Position numbers and translations under genes: made by a program. A DNA stretch of 64,000 bases from contig NZ_CP061770.1 of assembly GCF_011751865.2 (NCBI RefSeq), forward strand, positions 2,542,001 to 2,606,000. Reading direction: 5' to 3'. Of this stretch, positions 8,243 to 17,257 are shown in pieces. The notes beneath the pieces were generated by a model. It was not told the origin of the DNA, searched no databases, and was given only the letters and a program-made list of their open reading frames with translations. The stretch comes from Salinibacterium sp. ZJ70 (GTDB taxonomy: Bacteria; Actinomycetota; Actinomycetes; Actinomycetales; Microbacteriaceae). The stretch's first letter is position 1. The number at the start of each line of letters is the position of its first letter.

Positions 8243-9505
8243 GTGACCGCATCCGAGGGTTCGACGCCCCATCTCACCGCCCGCACCCGCGCGGTGGAGT
8301 CGGCGCCCTCCCTCATCCCGTACCTCGATGCGGCCTCTCCGCTGCTGTTCGTGCGCCGCGGCGAGGGCGTCGCGGGCATCGGCGAGGCTCTGCGTCTGGA
8401 GTTCACGGGCGCGGACCGCATCGCTCAGGCCGCTGACGCCTGGCGCCGCATCTCGGCGGCCGCGGAGATCGACGACCTCGTCGGCCAGGCGGGATCCGGG
8501 CTCGTGGCGTTCGGCGCGTTCGCGTTCGCCGAGGATTCGGGCTATGCGAGCACCCTGATCGTGCCGCGCACGATCATCGGGCGCCGCAACGGCGTCTCGT
8601 GGATCACGCATGTCTCGGTCGACGGCGATGACACCGCCCCCCTCCAGCCCGTGGCGCGCCCGCTCGGCTCCGAGTTCCGACTCTCGATGCTGCCCGGCAC
8701 CATCACGGGCGAGCGCTACCGCGAGATCGTCGCCGCCGCCGTCGAGCGCATCCAGGAGGGCGAGCTGCGCAAGGTCGTGCTCGCCCGCGACCTCGTGGGG
8801 CGCATGCCCGCCGGCGGCGACATCCGCCGCGTGCTCGTCGATCTCGCGCTCGGCTACCCCGACACCTGGACCTTCGCCGTCGACGGCCACATCGGATCGA
8901 GCCCCGAGACGCTCGTGCGTGTGAGCCACGGCAAGGTGTCGGCGCGGGTGCTCGCCGGCAGCATCGCCCGCGGTGCGGATGCGGAGACCGATCAGGCCGC
9001 CGCGTTGCGCCTCGCAACCTCCACGAAGGACATCGACGAGCACCGCTACGCCGTGCAGAGCGTGCTCGCGGCGCTCGCCCCGCACGCGGCGGAGGGCGAC
9101 GGACGCGGCATCGCCTCGAGCGAGATCCCCTTCACCTTGAAGCTCCCGAACCTCTGGCACCTCGCCACCAACATCGAGGGCACGCTGAGCGACAGCTCCT
9201 CGGTGCTCGACCTCGCCGCTGCGCTGCATCCCACCGCGGCCGTCGCGGGAACCCCCACCGACGCGGCGACCGCGCTCATCCGCGAGCTCGAGCAGATCGA
9301 CCGGGGGCGCTACGGCGGACCCGTCGGGTGGGTCGATGCGAACGGCGACGGCAAGTGGGCGCTCTCGCTGCGCTCCGCCGAGATCGACGCCGACGGCGGC
9401 ATCCGCGCGTTCGCGGGCGCGGGGATCCTCGCGCAGTCCGACCCCGATGCCGAGCTCGCCGAGACGAAGCTCAAGTTCCGCCCCATCGTCGACGCGTTCG
9501 CGTAG
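8243..9505 (+). CDS. menF: Isochorismate synthase
   Basis: The 420 residues form a chorismate-binding enzyme. The carboxyl half carries the MST-family signatures: RKVVLARDL near 174-182, GSSPETLVRVS near 218-228, HEGxL-like IEGTLSDSSSVLDL, and the terminal VAGTPTDAA...RGRYGGPVGW and AGAGILAQSDPDAELAETKLK. Isochorismate synthases convert chorismate to isochorismate, the first committed menaquinone step. Anthranilate and salicylate synthases are relatives, but the setting among men genes decides for MenF. The GTG start is probably leaderless: TAAGGT (8231-8236) lies 6 nt upstream. It is divergent from menG, 85 bp apart. Confidence 0.93.
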   Translation: MTASEGSTPHLTARTRAVESAPSLIPYLDAASPLLFVRRGEGVAGIGEALRLEFTGADRIAQAADAWRRISAAAEIDDLVGQAGSGLVAFGAFAFAEDSGYASTLIVPRTIIGRRNGVSWITHVSVDGDDTAPLQPVARPLGSEFRLSMLPGTITGERYREIVAAAVERIQEGELRKVVLARDLVGRMPAGGDIRRVLVDLALGYPDTWTFAVDGHIGSSPETLVRVSHGKVSARVLAGSIARGADAETDQAAALRLATSTKDIDEHRYAVQSVLAALAPHAAEGDGRGIASSEIPFTLKLPNLWHLATNIEGTLSDSSSVLDLAAALHPTAAVAGTPTDAATALIRELEQIDRGRYGGPVGWVDANGDGKWALSLRSAEIDADGGIRAFAGAGILAQSDPDAELAETKLKFRPIVDAFA

Positions 9506-9541
9506 ACCGGCGCCCTCGCGGGCCGTGGTGCGCGCATGCGC

Positions 9542-10375
9542 TCAGGCGAGCGCGGCGAGCTCCCGACGCTGCTGCTCGACATCGAAGTCGGCGGGAGGCC
9601 AGCTCTGCCCGAGCGACGCCAGCGCTTCCACCAGCACCTCTGCGACCGCGAGCCGTGCGAACCACTTGCGATCAGCGGGCACGACATGCCACGGAGCTGA
9701 CTCGCTCGTGGTGCGCTCCAGGGCGACCTGATACGCCTCCTGGTAGGCGTCCCAGTGGGCGCGCTCGGCGACGTCGGCGGGGTCGAACTTCCAGTGCTTA
9801 TCCGGGTTGTCGAGCCTCTCGGCGAGCCGCGTGTGCTGCTCATCCCGCGAGATGTGCAGCATGCACTTCACCACGACCGTGCCGGACGCGGCGAGTTCGT
9901 CTTCGAAGTCGACGATCTCGCCGTATCGTCGCTCGATCTCCTCCGGCTCGGCGAGCTGTCGCACACGGCCGATCAGCACGTCCTCGTAGTGCGAGCGGTC
10001 GAACACGCCGATCAGCCCCGCACCCGGGATCTCGCGGCGGACGCGCCAGAGGAAGTCGTGCTCCAGCTCCTCGTCCGTGGGCTTCGTGAAGGCGCGGATC
10101 CGCACCCCCTGCGGGTCGACCGTGCCGACGACGTGTCGCAGGATCCCGCCCTTGCCGGCCGTATCCATCCCCTGCAGCACGAGCAGCACACTCCGCGGAT
10201 CATGTGCGGCATTGGCGAAGAGCAGCTCCTGCAGCTCACCGAGGGTCTTCTCGACCTCGGCGAGGCGCTTCTCGCCTTCCCGGCGACCTCCCTCGAAACC
10301 GGGGGTGGATGCGGGGTCCACGTCTCGCAGGCGGAACCCTGTGCCGATGCGCATCGCTGCGCTGTCGAGAGCCAT
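9542..10375 (-). CDS. Polyphosphate kinase 2 family protein
   Basis: A 277-residue PPK2 enzyme with a P-loop kinase fold. Walker A is GMDTAGKGG (69-77), the Walker B region is GVFDRSHYEDVL (about 144-155), and the lid has RLAERLDNPDKHWKF. PPK2 proteins transfer phosphate between polyphosphate and nucleoside mono- or diphosphates. The single domain and length resemble class I or III members, but substrate preference cannot be read. It has its own leaderless promoter (TAACGT, complement of 10382-10387, 6 nt before the ATG). Its place between menF and menD is therefore probably not an operon link. Confidence 0.93.
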   Translation of the reverse strand: MALDSAAMRIGTGFRLRDVDPASTPGFEGGRREGEKRLAEVEKTLGELQELLFANAAHDPRSVLLVLQGMDTAGKGGILRHVVGTVDPQGVRIRAFTKPTDEELEHDFLWRVRREIPGAGLIGVFDRSHYEDVLIGRVRQLAEPEEIERRYGEIVDFEDELAASGTVVVKCMLHISRDEQHTRLAERLDNPDKHWKFDPADVAERAHWDAYQEAYQVALERTTSESAPWHVVPADRKWFARLAVAEVLVEALASLGQSWPPADFDVEQQRRELAALA

Positions 10376-10399
10376 GGGTCCACGTTAGGGGCGCAGGGC

Positions 10400-12073
10400 T
10401 CAGCGGTCGAGCACGACCTCGATGAGGACGCGGCCGGGTGTCGCGGTGAGGGCGCCGTCGAGCTGACCCGCCTCGGTGACGAGGCGGTGCTCCCACCCGT
10501 AGGCGGCGGCGAGGGAGGCCAGATCGACATGCTGCGGCGTGAGCAGCACGCGCTCGACGAGGGCCGGATCCGCGGACTGCGCCACCTCGAGGCCGTCGAA
10601 GATCGTGCCGCCGTGGTCGTTGCCCACGATCACCTGCATGCGCGGGGTGTCCTCGCCGGCCCCCCCGAGCAGCGAGCCGACGTCGTGCAGGAGCGTGAGG
10701 TCGCCCACGAGAACGCGGGTGACGCCGGGGCGCGTCTCGTCGCGCTGAGAGGCGATCGCGATGCCCGTCGCCGTTGCGATCGTGCCGTCGATGCCCGCGA
10801 GGCCGCGGTTGGCGTGCACGCGGATGCGGCGGCCTGCTGCCACCTTGTCGAGCTCGCGAATGAGGCGCGACGCGCCCAGCACGAGCCGGTCGTGCGGCCA
10901 CGATGACGCCCACACGGCCTCCGCGAGCTGCCTGCGGGTGACGGGCGCACGCATCCGCGCCAGCTGCTCGCGCGCGAAGCGGGCCCGCTCGGCGTAGTCC
11001 TTCGTCTCGGTCGTCGAGGACAGCGGGGCAGTGGACTCATCGGCCGCGGCGTCGAGCAGCATCCGCGAGGTGTGCACCCACCGGCGCGCCCACGACGGAT
11101 CGACGGCGTGGCCCTCCTCGACCTCGACACGGTCGACGATGTGCGCCGCGCGGCGTCCGGGGTTGTAGTCCTCGACACCCGGCGTGCGCACGACGATCGT
11201 CTCCACGCCGCGGCGCTCGATGATCGCGGGAACCTCGCGGCTGAGTGTGGGGTGCCCGAAGACGATCACGCGCTCGACGCGGTCGCCGAAGCCCGCGGCA
11301 CCCAGAAGCTCGCGGTAGGCGGCGACGAGCTGCGGACCGAAGCGCGCGCCGCTCGAGACCTCGGCGAGCAGCGGAGCGCCGAGCTCACGGGCGATGCGCT
11401 CGGCATCCTCTCCCGCTCCGGCGCCCGCGACGACGACCGTGCCGGGGCGCGGCGCGAGCACGAGCACGTCGACATCCGCTCTCGGAGTGGGCACCCAGGC
11501 GCCGGGCTCGATGTCGGGCAGACGCACGGCCGACGAGAGCGGGTCGCGGAGCGCGAGATTGAGGTGGCGGGGTCCGCGGATGCCGTCGAGCAGCTCGGCG
11601 GCGAGCGCATCAGCGGCGGCTTCCTCGACGTCGAGTCCCTCAGGTGCCGGCACGTCCCAGGAGCCCGCGAGGTCGCCGAAGATTCCGGGCTGGCGCGTGG
11701 TCTGGTTGGCACCCACGCCGCGCAGCTCCTCGGGCCGGTCGGCCGTGACGATGACGAGCGGAACCCCCGAGTGGGCGGATTCGAGCACCGCGGGGTGCAG
11801 GTTGGCGACAGCCGTTCCGGAGGTCGTCACGACGACAGCGGGAATGCCCGACTCGGCGGCGAGCCCGAGGGCGAGGAAACCGGCCGAGCGCTCATCGATG
11901 CGCACGTGGAGGTTGACGAGCCCCACCTGCTCGAAGCGTGCGGCGGCGAGGGCGAGCGCCTGCGAGCGCGAACCCGGGCACACCACGATGTCGGTGACGC
12001 CGCGGCGCACGAGGCCGGCGAGGAGCGCAACCGAATAGACGCTCGCGGGAGCGTCTCCCGACGGGCGGGTCAC
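10400..12073 (-). CDS. menD: 2-Succinyl-5-enolpyruvyl-6-hydroxy-3-cyclohexene-1-carboxylate synthase
   Basis: This thiamine-diphosphate enzyme joins isochorismate and 2-oxoglutarate with loss of CO2 and pyruvate. The 557 residues show the MenD amino end ([14 protein letters not shown]), the ThDP-activating glutamate in [29 protein letters not shown], and the carboxyl ThDP/Mg2+ region [16 protein letters not shown] plus [13 protein letters not shown]. The GTG at 12073 is preferred to an upstream in-frame ATG at 12127. It leaves a normal short amino end and follows the upstream gene's stop with one base between. It is probably translationally coupled to the PLDc_N gene. Confidence 0.94.
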   Translation of the reverse strand: MTRPSGDAPASVYSVALLAGLVRRGVTDIVVCPGSRSQALALAAARFEQVGLVNLHVRIDERSAGFLALGLAAESGIPAVVVTTSGTAVANLHPAVLESAHSGVPLVIVTADRPEELRGVGANQTTRQPGIFGDLAGSWDVPAPEGLDVEEAAADALAAELLDGIRGPRHLNLALRDPLSSAVRLPDIEPGAWVPTPRADVDVLVLAPRPGTVVVAGAGAGEDAERIARELGAPLLAEVSSGARFGPQLVAAYRELLGAAGFGDRVERVIVFGHPTLSREVPAIIERRGVETIVVRTPGVEDYNPGRRAAHIVDRVEVEEGHAVDPSWARRWVHTSRMLLDAAADESTAPLSSTTETKDYAERARFAREQLARMRAPVTRRQLAEAVWASSWPHDRLVLGASRLIRELDKVAAGRRIRVHANRGLAGIDGTIATATGIAIASQRDETRPGVTRVLVGDLTLLHDVGSLLGGAGEDTPRMQVIVGNDHGGTIFDGLEVAQSADPALVERVLLTPQHVDLASLAAAYGWEHRLVTEAGQLDGALTATPGRVLIEVVLDR

Positions 12074-12074
12074 C

Positions 12075-12449
12075 TCAGCGCTTCGGCTTCTCGTCGCCGG
12101 CACCCGCATCGGCGTCCGAGTCGTCATCGAGCTCGGAGAGGCGCTTCTCGAGGTCGCGGATGCGCTGCTCCTGCTCCTTATCGTGCGCGATCTTGCGCAG
12201 GAACTCGGGGTCGTCGTCGGGGGCGACGGGGGCGCGGTAGCGTGCGGATCCGCGGGGCGTCAGCGGCTCGCGTCCGGCGAAGAACCAGACGATCGGACCG
12301 ACGATCACGACGAACACCACGATGATGACCCACAGGGGCTTCGGGAGGCCGCGCACCCGAGAGGGGTCGATGCGGATGAGATCCACGAGCGCAGCCACGA
12401 GGAGCACTACCGCGAGGATGAACGGAAGGTAGCGGAGCAGGGCGGCCAT
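12075..12449 (-). CDS. PLDc_N-type membrane protein
   Basis: The 124 residues carry a signal-like first helix (about 5-25) and a second helix (35-58) ending in [11 protein letters not shown]. This is the pattern of the phospholipase-D nuclease N-terminal domain, which occurs alone as a two-helix membrane hairpin. The tail after residue 65 is strongly charged, with [18 protein letters not shown] as a predicted short coiled coil. No catalytic motif is present. TACACT on the minus strand, 7 nt before the ATG, suggests a leaderless start. The gene heads a two-gene unit with menD, but its function is unknown. Confidence 0.85.
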   Translation of the reverse strand: MAALLRYLPFILAVVLLVAALVDLIRIDPSRVRGLPKPLWVIIVVFVVIVGPIVWFFAGREPLTPRGSARYRAPVAPDDDPEFLRKIAHDKEQEQRIRDLEKRLSELDDDSDADAGAGDEKPKR

Positions 12450-12503
12450 AGCACCGAGTGTAGGCCGAGCGTATGTGCAGACGCTCGGATCTAGGATGTC
12501 CAC

Positions 12504-12767
12504 GTGCCCGCCTGGATCCCGTACACCCTGCTCCGTCTCGCGCTCTTCGGAGGCGTCTTCGCGCTGCTGTGGCTGCTGCGCATCGACTACTGGCTGGCCG
12601 CGATCTTCGCTGCGGTCATCAGCCTGACGATCGCGTACATCTTCTTCGCGCCGCTGCACGGTCGCGTCTCCGAGGAGATCGCCGCGAGCCGCCGCCGCAC
12701 CGCCCCGGAGCCCGAGCGCACCGACGACGAGCGCGGCGAAGACGAGCGCGCTGAGGACCGCGACTAG
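12504..12767 (+). CDS. DUF4229-type two-helix membrane protein
   Basis: An 87-residue protein with two hydrophobic helices (about 7-25 and 28-50) and a charged tail of Glu, Asp and Arg. It matches the DUF4229 family, often found beside men genes in actinobacteria. TAGGAT (12492-12497) stands 6 nt before the GTG, a leaderless start. Its stop codon overlaps that of convergent menA: the palindrome CTAG at 12764-12767 supplies TAG on both strands. No function is known. Confidence 0.82.
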   Translation: MPAWIPYTLLRLALFGGVFALLWLLRIDYWLAAIFAAVISLTIAYIFFAPLHGRVSEEIAASRRRTAPEPERTDDERGEDERAEDRD

Positions 12768-13843
12768 AACGCGAAGGCGGCGCCCAGCCCCACCTCGAAC
12801 AGCACCGCGGCGAGCAGCGTGAGCTTGAGCGCCGTGACGTGCTCGCGCGCCGTGCGCGCCGTCAGCACGATGAGAACCGCGGGGGCGGCTGCGAGCAGCG
12901 AGAAGTACACGTACGGCGCGTAGTGGTGGAAGATCGCGAAGAACGTGAGCACCAGGTACGGCACCACCATGAGCAGCACGTACAGCACCTTCGACCCGGT
13001 GCGTCCGATGCGGACGGCCACGGTGCGCTTGCCGGCGAGCGCATCCTGTTCCCGATCGCGCGTGTTGTTGACGTGCATGACCGCCGCGGCGAAGCATCCC
13101 GCGGCGACGCCGCCGAGCCACGCCTCCGCGTTGACGAAGCCGACCTGCACGAACATGGTGCCTGCGGTCGCGACGACGCCGAAGAACACGAACGCCATGA
13201 CCTCGCCGAGGCCCGCGTATCCGTAGGGTCGCTTGCCGCCCGTGTAGAACCACGCGGCGACGATCGCGACGGCGCCGACGGCGAGCAGCCACCACTGCTC
13301 GGTGCGGATGACGAGGATGAGGCCCGCGACGGCGGCGAGGCCGAACGAGACGAGCGCGGCGATGAGCACGTGCTTCGGCTTCGCGCGACCCGAGCCGACG
13401 AGCCGAGCGGGACCGACCCGGTAGTCGTCGGTGCCGCGGATGCCGTCGGAGTAGTCGTTGGCGTAGTTGACGCCGATCTGCAGCAGCACCGCCACGGCGA
13501 GGCACAGGAGCGCGCGCACCCAGTGATGCGTCCAGTCGGGCATGTGCAGCGCCGCGGCACCCGTGCCGAGCGCGACGGGACCGAGGGCGAGGGCGAGGGT
13601 CTGGGGGCGCGCGGCGGCGATCCAGGTGCCGAGCGTCGCGGGCTTCACCTGAGCGGGCCGCTGACGGCCTCCGGAGCGACCGGCTGAGGCCTTCTTCCCG
13701 TTCTTCGTCGCGCTGGACGACTTCTTCGCCCCCGAGCCGCTCGACACGGGTCCGCTGACAGCGGCCCCCTGGCCGCGATCGGCTGACTTCGCGCTCTTCG
13801 CGCGCTCGAGGGAACGGGGATCGAACCGCTGCTGCTTGGCCAC
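12764..13843 (-). CDS. menA: 1,4-Dihydroxy-2-naphthoate polyprenyltransferase
   Basis: A UbiA-superfamily membrane prenyltransferase that attaches the polyprenyl tail to DHNA. Helices fill residues about 80-359. The Mg2+-diphosphate motifs are NYANDYSDGIRG (near 126-137) and NNTRDREQDALAGKRT (near 240-255). The total of 359 residues is long for MenA because about 65 residues of Lys/Ser/Gly/Arg-rich, low-complexity sequence precede the first conserved segment. The GTG at 13843 is supported by TAGGCT 8 nt upstream on the same strand, so the extension is probably real. Convergent with the DUF4229 gene and co-oriented with menE. Confidence 0.93.
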   Translation of the reverse strand: MAKQQRFDPRSLERAKSAKSADRGQGAAVSGPVSSGSGAKKSSSATKNGKKASAGRSGGRQRPAQVKPATLGTWIAAARPQTLALALGPVALGTGAAALHMPDWTHHWVRALLCLAVAVLLQIGVNYANDYSDGIRGTDDYRVGPARLVGSGRAKPKHVLIAALVSFGLAAVAGLILVIRTEQWWLLAVGAVAIVAAWFYTGGKRPYGYAGLGEVMAFVFFGVVATAGTMFVQVGFVNAEAWLGGVAAGCFAAAVMHVNNTRDREQDALAGKRTVAVRIGRTGSKVLYVLLMVVPYLVLTFFAIFHHYAPYVYFSLLAAAPAVLIVLTARTAREHVTALKLTLLAAVLFEVGLGAAFAF

Positions 13844-13854
13844 GAACAGGAAGC

Positions 13855-14988
13855 CTAGTGACCTTCGCCGGACGTCGCGATCAGCGTGATCGCGCGTCGG
13901 TCCGGCTTGCCGCTCGCGAGCCGTGGAAGGGCGTCGACGCGGATGACGCGCGCGGGGCGCGCGACCGGTCCGAGGCGTTCGGCGACGGCTGCGATGGCCG
14001 CATCGTCATCGGTCTCGGGCCCCGCGGCGACGGCCACCGGGCGCTCACCCCACCGCTCATCGGGGACCGCGACGACCACGACCTCCTCGAACCCCGGGTG
14101 CCGAGCAAGCGCCTCCTCGATCGCGCCGAGCGCGACCTTGACGCCCCCCGAGACGAGCACATCGTCGCGTCGGCCGACCACGCGCAGCACGTCGTCGGCG
14201 AACTCCCCCGCATCCGCCGTGCGGAACCAGCGGGTTCCGTCGGCCTCCACGAAGCGCTCGGAGGTGAGCTGCTCATCGTCGAGGTAGCCCTCCGCGAGTG
14301 TGGGCCCAGCCAGGCGCACCTCGCCGTCGACGATCGCGACGCGGGTGCCCCCGAGCGGCACCCCGTCGTACACGCAGCCGCCCGCCGTCTCGCTCGAGCC
14401 GTAGCTGCGCACGACGTGCACGCCCGCCTCGCGCGCGCGGTCGAGGAGCGCGCGCGGGGTCGACTGCCCGCCCACGAGCACCGCCTGGAAGGTGCGCAAC
14501 GCGTCACGCGCGGGGGCATCCTCGAGCAGCATGGCCAGCTGCGCGGGCACGAGCGCGGTGGCGCGATCGAGGGACGAGAGCCGCGCCGTCGCGTCGACGA
14601 AGCCCTGCACCGTGAAGCGCTCCCCCGTGACCGCGACCGGCTCCGTCTCGGCGCACAGCGAACGCGCGAGCACATTGAGGCCCGCGATGTAGTTCACCGG
14701 CAGCGCGAGCACCCACTGCGCGGGCCCGCCGAGCGCCGACTCGCTCGCCGCGGCGGACGCGAGCACCGCATCCGTCGACAGCACGACGCGCTTCGGGCGA
14801 CCGGTGGAGCCGCTCGTCTCGACGATCAGGCCCGTGCGCTGCGGCACCCGCTCCGGCAGCGGCTCGGCACTCGCCCCCGCAGCCCCCGAGGCGACGAACA
14901 GCGCGTCACCACCCGCGAACGCCCGGTGCAGCGCCTCCAGCACCGCCTGATGACCGGCGGATGCGGGAAGTCGCGCGAGCGTCTTCAT
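13855..14988 (-). CDS. menE: o-Succinylbenzoate-CoA ligase
   Basis: An AMP-forming acyl-CoA synthetase of 377 residues, the compact form usual in actinobacteria. The phosphate loop VETSGSTGRPKRV is near 56-68. LVGGQSTPRAL, RSYGSSETAGGCVYDG, WFRTADAGEF, VGRRDDVLVSGG and the catalytic-lysine region LPRLASGKPDRRA (near 353-365) follow in the standard order. It activates o-succinylbenzoate for ring closure by MenB. The ATG is 4 nt from the menB stop, so menB-menE are co-transcribed. The menA promoter box overlaps its stop codon region. Confidence 0.93.
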   Translation of the reverse strand: MKTLARLPASAGHQAVLEALHRAFAGGDALFVASGAAGASAEPLPERVPQRTGLIVETSGSTGRPKRVVLSTDAVLASAAASESALGGPAQWVLALPVNYIAGLNVLARSLCAETEPVAVTGERFTVQGFVDATARLSSLDRATALVPAQLAMLLEDAPARDALRTFQAVLVGGQSTPRALLDRAREAGVHVVRSYGSSETAGGCVYDGVPLGGTRVAIVDGEVRLAGPTLAEGYLDDEQLTSERFVEADGTRWFRTADAGEFADDVLRVVGRRDDVLVSGGVKVALGAIEEALARHPGFEEVVVVAVPDERWGERPVAVAAGPETDDDAAIAAVAERLGPVARPARVIRVDALPRLASGKPDRRAITLIATSGEGH

Positions 14989-14992
14989 CTGC

Positions 14993-15880
14993 TCAGAAGT
15001 GCCAGGGGTACGGCGCCCAGTCGGGGTCGCGCTTCTCGAGGAAGGAATCGCGGCCCTCGGCCGCCTCATCCGTGCCGTACGCGAGCCGGGTGGCCTCGCC
15101 CGCGAAGACCTGCTGACCGACGAGCCCATCGTCGACCGCGTTCATCGCGAACTTGAGCATGCGGATCGCGGTGGGGCTCTTGCCGAGGATCGTGTTCGCC
15201 CACTCGACCCCGACCTTCTCGAGGTCGGCGTGCGGCACCACGGCGTTGACGGCACCCATCTCATGGGCGCGCTGCGCGTCGTACTCCTCGGCGAGGAAGA
15301 ACACCTCGCGCGCGAACTTCTGGCCCACCTGGCGGGCGAAGTACGCGCTGCCGTAGCCGGCGTCGAAAGACCCGACATCCGCATCCGTCTGCTTGAAGCG
15401 CGCGTGCTCGCGGCTCGCGATCGTGAGGTCGCAGACGACGTGCAGCGAGTGGCCGCCGCCCGCCGCCCAGCCGGGGACGAGCGCGATGACGACCTTCGGC
15501 ATGAAGCGGATGAGGCGCTGCACCTCGAGGATGTGGAGGCGGCCGGCGTCTCCGGGCTCACCCTCGCGGTACTCGTAGCCCGCCTTGCCGCGGATGCGCT
15601 GGTCGCCGCCCGAGCTGAACGCCCAGCCGCCGTCCTTCGGGCTCGGGCCGTTGCCGGTGAGCAGCACGACGCCCACCTTCGGGTTCTGTCGCGCGTGATC
15701 GAGCGTGCGCGCGAGCTCATCGACCGTCTGGGGGCGGAAGGCGTTGCGCACCTCGGGTCGGTTGAACGCGATGCGCGCGATGCGGCCGGTCGTGTCGAGG
15801 TGGTAGGTCACATCCCCGAGCTGCTCGAAGCCGGGCACCTCGCGCCACACGGCGGGGTCGAAGATCTCCGAGACGGTCAC
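14993..15880 (-). CDS. menB: 1,4-Dihydroxy-2-naphthoyl-CoA synthase
   Basis: A 295-residue crotonase-fold enzyme that closes the second ring of the naphthoquinone. Typical MenB features are the amino stretch IARIAFNRPEVRNAFRP, the oxyanion-hole glycines in FSSGGDQ and AAGGGHSLHVVCDLTIAS, the active-site segment TDADVGSFDAGYG, and a carboxyl end EKRDPDWAPYPWHF found in MenB but not in other crotonases. The GTG overlaps the preceding membrane-protein stop by 4 nt (GTGA), so translation is coupled. Confidence 0.95.
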   Translation of the reverse strand: MTVSEIFDPAVWREVPGFEQLGDVTYHLDTTGRIARIAFNRPEVRNAFRPQTVDELARTLDHARQNPKVGVVLLTGNGPSPKDGGWAFSSGGDQRIRGKAGYEYREGEPGDAGRLHILEVQRLIRFMPKVVIALVPGWAAGGGHSLHVVCDLTIASREHARFKQTDADVGSFDAGYGSAYFARQVGQKFAREVFFLAEEYDAQRAHEMGAVNAVVPHADLEKVGVEWANTILGKSPTAIRMLKFAMNAVDDGLVGQQVFAGEATRLAYGTDEAAEGRDSFLEKRDPDWAPYPWHF

Positions 15881-16224
15881 AGGGCCCCCAGCCAGCTGAG
15901 CAGAAGAAGAACGAGAACGGGATTCAGCAGCACCCCGACGGTGATCGCGGCGATTCCCCAGCCGCGACCGAAGTCGCCGATCGTGGCGATGAGCCCCGCG
16001 ACGATGGCGATGGCGCTCAGCAGGATCGCCGAGATCGTGAGCCCCATCCCGAACTCGAAGCTCCCCGCGGAGAGGAGCGCGAGCCCCGCCGCCCACGAGA
16101 ACACCATGAGGATCGCGACGCCGCCGGCGAGTCCGCCGGGCCAGCGCGGTCGGCGTTTCGGCGCAGCGACCTGCGCGGGGTCGATGCCCTGCGCCTCGTC
16201 GAAGATCTTCAGGCCGTCCGTCAC
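15877..16224 (-). CDS. Small membrane protein upstream of menB
   Basis: The 115 residues have a polar amino third (to about residue 28) and three hydrophobic helices covering the rest, with a short charged turn GDFGRGWG between the second and third. No family is recognised. The GTG start has TAGGGT (complement of 16231-16236) 6 nt upstream, so it is likely leaderless and the first gene of the unit that continues with menB and menE. It overlaps menB by 4 nt. A role in the menaquinone pathway is only suggested by position. Confidence 0.75.
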   Translation of the reverse strand: MTDGLKIFDEAQGIDPAQVAAPKRRPRWPGGLAGGVAILMVFSWAAGLALLSAGSFEFGMGLTISAILLSAIAIVAGLIATIGDFGRGWGIAAITVGVLLNPVLVLLLLSWLGAL

Positions 16225-16264
16225 CCCTCCACCCTATCCGCGCGCGCTGAGGGAGGATGAGGGC

Positions 16265-17248
16265 ATGACCCCGGAGATCGATGAGGTTCTCGCCGCCGCG
16301 CACGTCGTGCGCCTGCCGATGTCGACCCGCTTCCGCGGTGTCACCGAGCGGGAGGCGATGCTCATCGAGGGACCCCACGGGTGGGCCGAGTTCTCGCCGT
16401 TCCTCGAATATGACGCCGCCGAGTCCGCCGCGTGGCTCGCGGCCGCGATCGACCACGCGTGGGGCGAGCCGGTGCCGGTCGCCCGCGAGAGCGTGCCGGT
16501 GAACGCGACCCTGCCGACGGTGCCGATCGCCCGCATCGCAGAGGTGCTCGCGCGCTACGGGGCGGTGCGCACCGTGAAGGTGAAGGTCGCGGATCCGGCG
16601 GAGACCCTCGACGCCGACGTCGCCCGGGTGCGCGAGGTGCGCCGGATCCTGGGGCCGGAGGGACGCATCCGGGTGGATGCGAACGGCGGATGGAACCTGG
16701 ACCAGGCGGAGCACGCGGCGCACGCGCTCGCCCCCTTCGATCTCGAGTACCTCGAGCAGCCGTGTGCGACCGTGCCCGAGCTCGCCGAGCTGCGGGAGCG
16801 GCTGCGGGATTGGCAGCTGCCGATCGCGGCCGACGAGAGCGTGCGCAAGGCGGAGGATCCGATCGCGGTCGCGCGGGCGGGCGCCGCCGACCTCATCGTC
16901 GTGAAGGTGCAGCCGCTCGGCGGTGTGCGCCGGGCGCTCCGGATCGTCGCCGAGGCGGGACTGCCCGCGGTCGTGTCGAGCGCTCTCGACACCTCGGTCG
17001 GGCTCGCGATGGGCGCCCGGCTCGCTGCGGCACTCCCCGAGCTCGACTTCGACTGCGGTCTCGGCACGGCCGCGCTCTTCACCGCCGAGGTGACGCGCGA
17101 GCCGCTCGTCCCCCGAGACGGCGCCATCCCGGTGCGCGACGTCGTGCCGGATGCGGCGCTGCTGCGGGAGCACGCGGCCGAACCCGAGCGTCGCGCCTGG
17201 TGGCACGCGCGGGCACGCGCCGCCTATGCGGAGCTCACGCGGGCATAG
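16265..17248 (+). CDS. menC: o-Succinylbenzoate synthase
   Basis: An enolase-superfamily enzyme of 327 residues that dehydrates SHCHC to o-succinylbenzoate. Active-site elements are in order: the lysine pair VKVKVADP (near 106-113), metal ligands in VDANGGWN, LEYLEQP and IAADES, and the second lysine in IVVKVQPLGGV (near 212-222). The ATG has a strong GGAGGA site about 6-11 nt upstream. It diverges from the menB unit and is the only biosynthetic gene besides menF on the plus strand. MenH, the preceding enzyme, is not in the window. Confidence 0.94.
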   Translation: MTPEIDEVLAAAHVVRLPMSTRFRGVTEREAMLIEGPHGWAEFSPFLEYDAAESAAWLAAAIDHAWGEPVPVARESVPVNATLPTVPIARIAEVLARYGAVRTVKVKVADPAETLDADVARVREVRRILGPEGRIRVDANGGWNLDQAEHAAHALAPFDLEYLEQPCATVPELAELRERLRDWQLPIAADESVRKAEDPIAVARAGAADLIVVKVQPLGGVRRALRIVAEAGLPAVVSSALDTSVGLAMGARLAAALPELDFDCGLGTAALFTAEVTREPLVPRDGAIPVRDVVPDAALLREHAAEPERRAWWHARARAAYAELTRA

Positions 17249-17257
17249 ACCCTGGGC

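Noticed and set aside
12074..12127. Longer menD start at ATG 12127
   Set aside because: It would overlap the preceding gene by 53 bp and add 18 low-complexity residues; GTG 12073 gives the family amino end.
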